NCBI GenBank assembly: GCA_018609965.1
Contig: JAHENP010000284.1
Location: 1-6,365 of the forward strand
Length of the DNA stretch: 6,365 bases
Source: Haloferacaceae archaeon
Lineage (GTDB): Archaea > Halobacteriota > Halobacteria > Halobacteriales > Haloferacaceae
Direction of reading: 5' to 3'
In this document: piece by piece, positions 1-3,983 of the stretch
How the letters are laid out: the number at the start of each line of letters is the position of its first letter
Position numbering within the stretch: the stretch's first letter is position 1
Translations under genes and position numbers: made by a program
Notes under the pieces: model-generated
Seen by the model: only the letters and a program-made list of their open reading frames with translations
What the model was told of the DNA's origin: nothing
Databases searched by the model: none

Positions 1-1
1 G

Positions 2-94
2 CTCGACTTCCCCGCCGCTTCCGGTGTCCCTACCGACGGAGAGGGTCACGACCCCGAGCGGGTCGTACTACACGGGTTGGCCGGAACGGGTTAA
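2..94 (+). CDS. Possible 3' end of an upstream gene (5' end outside the window)
   Basis: This frame is open from the window edge to a TAA at 92-94 and would give about 30 C-terminal residues, beginning LDFPAASG and ending GLAGTG. It is preferred because most codons end in G or C and it carries the Asp/Glu content expected of a halophile protein. The frame starting at base 1 gives an Arg-rich shadow. The frame starting at base 3 is also open, to about base 144, but is Ser/Thr/Pro-rich and lacks acidic character. All three minus-strand frames contain stops here. The fragment is too short to assign to a family, and non-coding DNA remains possible. Confidence 0.35.
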   Translation, partial: LDFPAASGVPTDGEGHDPERVVLHGLAGTG

Positions 95-259
95 AAGCGT
101 GTTCGTTACGCCTCGTGGTTGTGAACCGTCGCCACACGGGAGCTGACCGAATCGGTGAGGACTGTCGGACTCACGCTAGAGAAGCAAAATGAACCCGGGA
201 TAGTAACAACACGAAACGAAACTGAATTATCCCTCGGTGTTCCTCTGTGGTGTACGGCG
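95..259. other. Intergenic region upstream of the CHAT gene
   Basis: This stretch separates the possible upstream stop codon from the preferred start of the CHAT gene. Its second half (about 180-230) is clearly richer in A and T than the coding DNA on either side, which suggests a promoter rather than the first codons of the gene. Small dyads such as accga-a-tcggt (near 147-157) are present but short. No poly-T tract typical of archaeal termination follows base 94. Confidence 0.4.
213..230 (+). promoter_or_regulatory. Candidate BRE/TATA promoter of the CHAT gene
   Basis: The sequence gaaacgaaactgaattat combines a purine-rich BRE-like part with an A/T-rich TATA-like box (about 223-230). The box is centred roughly 33 bases ahead of ATG 260, so a start site about 25-27 bases downstream would fall near 252-254 and give a very short leader. 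No Shine-Dalgarno motif lies between it and the ATG, consistent with leaderless-type haloarchaeal initiation. The assignment rests on spacing and composition alone. Confidence 0.45.
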
Positions 260-2374
260 ATGGAGCTACAACGGGATGACGGCTTGTTTCGAGTGATAGA
301 CTCAGCTAAAAACACCGTGCGAGTCGGCACGGAGGGGTGGGATAGAGGGGTAGACGCACCGACTGTCGGGGATGTCCTCTCGCTCGGTGGGTCGAACTCA
401 GAGGTCGAGTCGGACGTGACGGTGTCCGGGTCCGTCGAGAGTCTCGTGTTTCCGCATGTGTACGTGTACACCCACCGGATCGATGTCGACCAGCGGCGCA
501 AGTTCGACGAACAGTCGCGCCAACTGGAGATCGAGGAGGGGAGTCACTTGGTCGAGGTGAGTGCGAACGTCGATGTCTACGTCCGCTTCGACGGGAGCGG
601 GGAGTTGACCCGCAACGGGGACGACCGGCTCCGGCTGTCGTTCGATCAGCCGACGCCCGTGACGGTCAGATTTCACAGCGACATCGGCCAACACACCGAA
701 CAGATCACCGTCGGCTCAACGCCGGCAGAGTTGGCCGAGGGAATCTCACTGCTGTCGGCGACGATTGGACGGACGGACCCGGATCGAACGTGGCCACAGA
801 TCCGAGAGGACCCGCCGGGGATTCGTCTTGGAGAGTCACTGACAGTGCCAAAGGAGATAGAGGAGCGACACGAGCCGACCGACACGTCGCTCGTCGTCCC
901 GCCGGAGCTGGAGTATCTGTTCACCGCCGCGCCACTCGTCTACTACCTCGGCGGGACAGTCGAGTTGGACGAGACGGTGACACCGTCGTTGGATGCCGGC
1001 GGGTGCCGGTTCGAACTCGGGAGGCTCCCGGAGTTCCAGTATAACATCGCGTCGGTGCTCAGACGGGTGTTCTTCCTCGACTGCCTCGCACGCGAGGCGG
1101 GGGCTTACGGCGAACGGGTGTCGTTGTCACCGCAGCTGGAGACGCTGGGGTTGCGCGCCGACTGGCTGTACAGTGCGCCGATGGCCGAACGCGTTGAGGC
1201 GTACATGGACGCGCCGTTCGAGAATGTCTCCGAGGAGTTTCCGGAGTGGAACCTGACGATGTACGTTGAGCCGAACTACAGACACGCGGAGACACTGCCA
1301 CACATTCTCGAGACGCTCCCGTTCGTCATGCTCCCGGAGTCAGAAGAGCTGAGCAAAGCGGAGTGGATCTCCCTGTCGATGGACGACAGCTACGAACACG
1401 GAGAGCAGGCAGTCGGGCCACGAGAGCCGACCGACGACAGTTTCACCCGGCTCCAACGCGAGATTTCGAACGTTGAGCTGGTCAAGCCGGCGTTGGGACC
1501 GAGCCGGTACCACGGCTGGCTGGGGGAGAACGTCCCGATCGACGTGTTCAAGACGTTTCCGGAGGCGTACGAGAACCGTCGCAACTACTTCGATGACAGC
1601 CCAATCTCGGTGGTTGCGGTGCTCAACAACACCGACATGCGGCAGGAACACGACGCGGCTGTCGAGCGGTACGAGCAGCGTGCAGACGCACTCAGTATCG
1701 ACATCGACGTGCGAGAGAACATCAGGAGCGCACAGCTCGCTCGGGTGTTCGAGTCACGCAACGATCTCGTCCACTTCATCGGCCACAGCGACGAGCGAGG
1801 GTTGGAGTGTGCAGACGGGTTTCTCTCGATCGAGTCAGTGTCGGAGTCGAACACACAGACGTTCTTTCTCAACGCCTGCGGGTCGTACCACGAGGGGGTC
1901 GGGCTCGTCCGGAAGGGAAGTGTCGCCGGCGGCGTCACCTTCGAGGCGGTGACGGACAGCCAGGCCGCGGAAGTGGGGACGACGTTCGCGCGGCTGATGG
2001 TGCTCGGCTACTCGTTGGAACGGGCCCTCGACAAGGCGCGCCAACAGGTGATGACGCCGAAAGACTACGCGGTCGTGGGCGACGGCACACACGTCGTCAC
2101 GCAGTCGGAGTCGATCCTGCCGCTTGACCTCCGGCTCGTCGAGACCGGGCGACAACAGTACCGTCTGGAGGTGAGTCAGATTGCCCCGTTCGAGAAGGGT
2201 GGCCACGCACAGGACCGGTTCGAGGGGAGTGACGGAGACTACCACCTCGGGTCACACGACCGATCGTACGAACTGTCGGAACAACAGCTACAGGACAGCT
2301 TAGACGTTGTCGAGAACCCGATCCTGTTCGACGGCGGTCTCTACTGGCCGGACGAGCTTCGAGAACAACTGTAG
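260..2374 (+). CDS. CHAT-domain (caspase-like) protein, haloarchaeal type, 704 aa
   Basis: The protein is predicted to be a clan CD (caspase-like) cysteine protease or a close relative. From about residue 448 to 612 it shows the CHAT pattern: a beta strand (ISVVAVLNN), then LVHFIGHSD with candidate catalytic His509, then FFLNACGSY with candidate nucleophile Cys540, a Gly-rich strand (GSVAGGVTF), and the helix region ending in LERALDKARQQ. CHAT proteins elsewhere are cut-and-signal proteases, for example in defence or cell death. No substrate is known here. The N-terminal 200 or so residues look beta-rich. A middle region carries VPPELEYLF followed by APLVYYLGG (213-232) and VLRRVFFLDC (266-275), which I recall as typical of haloarchaeal CHAT homologues. 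About 110 residues follow the CHAT core. There are no TPR repeats, signal peptide or membrane segment, so it is probably cytosolic. ATG 260 was chosen over the in-frame GTG 155 because the A/T-rich promoter-like DNA lies between them; GTG 155 would add 35 residues. Two sampled 60-base blocks are 62-63% GC, lower than tmcA. Proteolytic activity is inferred. Confidence 0.85.
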   Translation: MELQRDDGLFRVIDSAKNTVRVGTEGWDRGVDAPTVGDVLSLGGSNSEVESDVTVSGSVESLVFPHVYVYTHRIDVDQRRKFDEQSRQLEIEEGSHLVEVSANVDVYVRFDGSGELTRNGDDRLRLSFDQPTPVTVRFHSDIGQHTEQITVGSTPAELAEGISLLSATIGRTDPDRTWPQIREDPPGIRLGESLTVPKEIEERHEPTDTSLVVPPELEYLFTAAPLVYYLGGTVELDETVTPSLDAGGCRFELGRLPEFQYNIASVLRRVFFLDCLAREAGAYGERVSLSPQLETLGLRADWLYSAPMAERVEAYMDAPFENVSEEFPEWNLTMYVEPNYRHAETLPHILETLPFVMLPESEELSKAEWISLSMDDSYEHGEQAVGPREPTDDSFTRLQREISNVELVKPALGPSRYHGWLGENVPIDVFKTFPEAYENRRNYFDDSPISVVAVLNNTDMRQEHDAAVERYEQRADALSIDIDVRENIRSAQLARVFESRNDLVHFIGHSDERGLECADGFLSIESVSESNTQTFFLNACGSYHEGVGLVRKGSVAGGVTFEAVTDSQAAEVGTTFARLMVLGYSLERALDKARQQVMTPKDYAVVGDGTHVVTQSESILPLDLRLVETGRQQYRLEVSQIAPFEKGGHAQDRFEGSDGDYHLGSHDRSYELSEQQLQDSLDVVENPILFDGGLYWPDELREQL

Positions 2375-2394
2375 CGGTCAGAACAGTCTCCGTC

Positions 2395-2646
2395 TCACCA
2401 GTCGACCGTCGGCGTGGCACCGTCTCTCGACGGCTCCCCACCCCCCGGACCAGTCTCGTACACCGACCCGCCCATGTCGGGTGCCGTCTCGAACCCTGTA
2501 CTGAGCCCTTCGACGGCCAGAGACAGTGAAGCAGTCGCAAACACCAACCCAACCGCAACCAAGGTAACGATCACCCGTGGGTGGGCCGCCAGAAATTCGA
2601 TAGCCGTGTTCTGTGTGTGTCGTCGCCGGTCTGCTTCTTGCGCCAT
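2395..2646 (-). CDS. Small single-pass membrane protein, DUF7503-like, 83 aa
   Basis: The product starts MAQEADRRRHTQNT, continues with FLAAHPR, and then has one hydrophobic span, VIVTLVAVGLVFATASLSLA (about residues 25-44). A polar Gly/Pro/acidic tail of about 40 residues follows, including YETGPGGGEPSR. The positive charges ahead of the span predict a cytoplasmic N-terminus and an outside C-terminus. The FLAxHPR-then-membrane-segment layout with a GP motif after it resembles the very short haloarchaeal proteins annotated DUF7503, although this one has a longer tail. That match is from memory. The function is unknown. ATG 2646 is preferred over an in-frame GTG at 2691 because a TATA-like box sits about 30 bases upstream of it. 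The gene ends 20 bases from the convergent CHAT stop, so transcripts of the two may overlap. Confidence 0.65.
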   Translation of the reverse strand: MAQEADRRRHTQNTAIEFLAAHPRVIVTLVAVGLVFATASLSLAVEGLSTGFETAPDMGGSVYETGPGGGEPSRDGATPTVDW

Positions 2647-2669
2647 GTGATGTAGAAACGAACGGTGCC

Positions 2670-2683
2670 ATTTAGGATAAACG
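2670..2683 (-). promoter_or_regulatory. Candidate TATA box of the small membrane protein gene
   Basis: Read on the minus strand, this segment is cgtttatcctaaat, with a TATA-like core about 30 bases ahead of ATG 2646. A transcript starting 25-27 bases downstream would begin near 2651 and be almost leaderless. This supports the short start over the upstream GTG at 2691. No mapping data are available. Confidence 0.45.
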
Positions 2684-2719
2684 ATTAGCACTTACCCAAA
2701 ACCGGTTAAGCTGATAGCG

Positions 2720-2737
2720 TATTTTTCTAGAAAAATA
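2720..2737. repeat. 18-base perfect palindrome centred on CTAG
   Basis: The sequence tatttttctagaaaaata equals its own reverse complement over all 18 bases. It lies about 75 bases upstream of the small membrane protein start on its promoter side, and about 295 bases upstream of tbsP. With no spacer it would make a poor RNA hairpin, so a binding site for a symmetric dimeric protein is more likely than a terminator. CTAG is generally uncommon in microbial DNA, which makes a chance origin somewhat less likely. Its role is unknown. Confidence 0.6.
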
Positions 2738-2768
2738 TCACGATCTCTGAGATGGCCAAAATTGTACC

Positions 2769-2783
2769 TGAGAGGGACTCTCA
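2769..2783. repeat. Short inverted repeat, 6-base arms
   Basis: tgagag and ctctca flank a three-base spacer (gga), making a perfect 6-base inverted repeat. A related imperfect dyad, atctctgagat, lies about 20 bases upstream. It could be a protein site or a weak hairpin. Arms of this length can arise by chance. Confidence 0.35.
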
Positions 2784-2850
2784 CTGACATATAACATTAA
2801 CGCTAGAGCAGCTTCCCAGTCATATTTCAAGTTTCATTTTTTCAAATATT

Positions 2851-2876
2851 CGCGCGCGCGGTTCGGCCGCAGCGCG
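2851..2876. repeat. (CG)5 tract and strong GC hairpin
   Basis: Bases 2851-2860 are five CG repeats directly following AT-rich DNA. Bases 2853-2861 (cgcgcgcgg) pair with 2867-2876 (ccgc-a-gcgcg) as nine G-C pairs interrupted by one bulged A at 2871, closing a loop of ttcgg. An alternating CG run in an organism with high internal salt is a candidate for Z-form DNA, and as RNA it would be a stable stem. No T-run follows on either strand, so it is not a typical intrinsic terminator. The role is not known. Confidence 0.6.
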
Positions 2877-2946
2877 GTCGACGGGTGGATTGGTGCCAGC
2901 AGTGTGGGGTGACGACAACAGAGTATTGAGTGGATCACAACGACAT

Positions 2947-2981
2947 CGTATATAATTATCGACAGTAGTTGAGTGATATAT
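2947..2981 (+). promoter_or_regulatory. Candidate promoter elements of the tbsP-like gene
   Basis: Two A/T-rich TATA-like stretches occur here, tatataattat (2949-2959) and gatatatt (about 2975-2982). Start sites 25 or so bases downstream would fall near 2980 or 3005, giving leaders of roughly 50 or 27 bases ahead of ATG 3032. A third, weaker option is cttaac at 3001-3006, which would give a leaderless transcript. The sequence alone does not say which one is used. Confidence 0.4.
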
Positions 2982-3000
2982 TGTTCTTACAGCCGACAGA

Positions 3001-3022
3001 CTTAACTTGTAGTAGAAGTAAG
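3001..3022. promoter_or_regulatory. Imperfect dyad just upstream of the tbsP-like start (possible operator)
   Basis: cttaactt (3001-3008) and aagtaag (3016-3022) are near-perfect inverted arms, one base missing in the right arm, around a seven-base spacer. The dyad ends nine bases before ATG 3032, over the region expected to hold the transcription start or the weak cttaac box. This is the usual place for an autoregulatory site of a winged-helix dimer. The function is inferred and the arms are imperfect. Confidence 0.35.
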
Positions 3023-3031
3023 CATTGTCGT

Positions 3032-3850
3032 ATGGGACTGGACCCGAATTTACGGGCTGCAACGACCAAAGGGGCGTTGAAGACGGTGTTCGAGCAGTGT
3101 ACCGGCGTGACGTACGTCGTCAACCCGTGGGCCGACATGCTGCAGACGATCGCAGAGGTCGGTCGCTCGTTCGACGGAGAGTTCCCGACACTGCGCGTGT
3201 TCGCAGCGGAGGAGCCGCTCCGGACTGCACGCAAAGACTTCACGCTCGGGTCGAAGCTGGCAGACCTGGGCGATGCGGGTGACGCGGCGTTCCGAACGGG
3301 TGACGTGCCAGAGACCACGCTGATCGTCGACGACGAGCAACTGTTCAGTCCGGTCATTGCCGGCGACGTGATCGGAGCGACGCGGAACACCGACGAGTCG
3401 TTCGTCACCGACACCTACGAGACGCTGACGGACCAGTGGGAGACAGCCGACGTGTTCGACCTCCGCACGCCCGGGCGCGACTCTGTCCGGGAGACGATGA
3501 CTGCGGAGTTCGGCAAGACCCCCCAGGAGGACTTCGACACGGTCGTCTCCTCCATCGAGGGAAGCCGTAGCTCCCGGGAACTGGACGAGGTCGTGGTTTC
3601 ACTGCTCGTTGCGGCGAAAAACGAGCTGTTGTTGTACGACATCTCGAAGTGGGGAGAGAACGTCGGTCTCGCGAGCAAGGCCACGTTCTCCCGCCGGAAG
3701 AACGATCTCGAGGAGATGGGAATCGTCGACACGGAGAAGGCGCCGACGGACGTGGGGCGGCCACGCCAACGGCTGAAGCTCACCGACGAACGGCTCCAGC
3801 AGGCCGACGGCGACCAGCTGGCCGTCGTCGCACAGAACATCCTCCACTGA
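3032..3850 (+). CDS. tbsP: TbsP-like winged-helix transcriptional regulator (DUF5821 family), 272 aa
   Basis: The protein resembles haloarchaeal TbsP (formerly DUF5821), a DNA-binding regulator that in Haloferax volcanii acts with TrmB on genes of sugar and gluconeogenic metabolism. Residues from about 1 to 180 form an alpha/beta sensor-like part, with LRVFAAEEPLR and a strand-turn TTLIVDDEQLFSPVI. They show no DNA-binding motif and no membrane segment. Residues 191-250 form a winged helix-turn-helix: LLVAAKNELLLYD, the helix LASKATFSRRKNDLEEMG (213-230) as the likely recognition helix, and a basic wing with VGRPRQRLKL (241-250). ATG 3032 was chosen because the only upstream in-frame start is a TTG at 2969 inside promoter-like AT-rich DNA, and the 21 extra residues it would add do not look halophilic. 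The gene is followed by tmcA on the same strand after 124 bases. The ligand and targets cannot be read from the sequence, and the family name is from memory. Confidence 0.75.
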   Translation: MGLDPNLRAATTKGALKTVFEQCTGVTYVVNPWADMLQTIAEVGRSFDGEFPTLRVFAAEEPLRTARKDFTLGSKLADLGDAGDAAFRTGDVPETTLIVDDEQLFSPVIAGDVIGATRNTDESFVTDTYETLTDQWETADVFDLRTPGRDSVRETMTAEFGKTPQEDFDTVVSSIEGSRSSRELDEVVVSLLVAAKNELLLYDISKWGENVGLASKATFSRRKNDLEEMGIVDTEKAPTDVGRPRQRLKLTDERLQQADGDQLAVVAQNILH

Positions 3851-3871
3851 CCCGCTCACGAGGACAGGTTT

Positions 3872-3893
3872 GTGGCGACGGGCGTGTCGCCAC
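3872..3893 (+). terminator. First of two tandem hairpins between tbsP and tmcA
   Basis: gtggcgac and gtcgccac are perfect 8-base arms around a six-base loop (gggcgt), 21 bases after the tbsP stop. A strong stem here could end or slow the upstream transcript or shape the tmcA leader. It lacks a following T-run, which most archaeal terminators have, so the terminator label is tentative. Confidence 0.4.
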
Positions 3894-3899
3894 GAGGGC

Positions 3900-3926
3900 G
3901 CCGGCGACAGACGGGCTGTCGCCGGC
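3900..3926 (+). terminator. Second tandem hairpin, 11-base perfect stem
   Basis: gccggcgacag and ctgtcgccggc pair perfectly over 11 bases around an acggg loop. Both this stem and the preceding one contain ggcgac/gtcgcc, so they could exchange arms to form alternative structures. The DNA after it (aacactttcg) has only a three-T run. A smaller stem, ctttc-gaag-gaaag, follows at 3931-3944. A terminator, a leader regulatory element and an RNA processing site are all possible. Confidence 0.45.
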
Positions 3927-3968
3927 AACACTTTCGAAGGAAAGAGCCAACAGCGACGGCGCAGTACC

Positions 3969-3983
3969 GTCGGTGTGACCGAC
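3969..3983 (+). promoter_or_regulatory. Hairpin with the tmcA start codon in its loop
   Basis: gtcggt (3969-3974) and accgac (3978-3983) are perfect 6-base arms, and the three loop bases are exactly the GTG start codon of tmcA at 3975-3977. No Shine-Dalgarno motif is present. If the transcript has a leader, the stem would present or hide the start codon; if it is leaderless at the GTG, the left arm would be absent. Chance is possible in GC-rich DNA. Confidence 0.4.

Larger units (their letters stand above)
2647..3031. other. AT-rich divergent intergenic region (385 bases)
   Basis: This region lies between the small membrane protein gene (minus) and the tbsP-like gene (plus). It contrasts sharply with the GC-rich genes. 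No convincing coding sequence is present: the minus-strand open frame 2820-3062 starts with TTG, overlaps tbsP and lacks halophile composition. It contains promoter candidates for both neighbours, an 18-base perfect palindrome (2720-2737), a 6-base-arm inverted repeat (2769-2783), a GC hairpin containing a (CG)5 run (2851-2876), several tttca repeats (about 2825-2846), and a dyad next to the tbsP start. A small non-coding RNA cannot be excluded, since acatataac (2787-2795) could act as a TATA box about 60 bases before the hairpin. Confidence 0.7.

Noticed and set aside
155..259. Upstream GTG start of the CHAT gene, adding 35 residues
   Set aside because: The added stretch is translated from AT-rich promoter-like DNA and lacks the acidic, GC-ending codon pattern. 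ATG 260 has a well-spaced TATA-like box.
398..694. Minus-strand open frame inside the CHAT gene
   Set aside because: It is a shadow frame with no domain and no promoter-like DNA upstream. The plus strand has consistent halophile coding character.
2921..3022. TrmB-type operator (TACT-N7/8-AGTA pattern) upstream of tbsP
   Set aside because: AGTA-like pieces occur, but no pair with the right orientation and spacing was found on either strand.
2969..3031. Upstream TTG start for the tbsP-like gene
   Set aside because: It would translate promoter-like AT-rich DNA and the candidate operator, and ATG 3032 gives a natural N-terminus.
2820..3062. Minus-strand open frame of 80 codons in the divergent intergenic region
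   Set aside because: It begins with TTG inside tbsP, has aromatic and basic composition unlike the neighbouring proteins, and runs through the GC hairpin.
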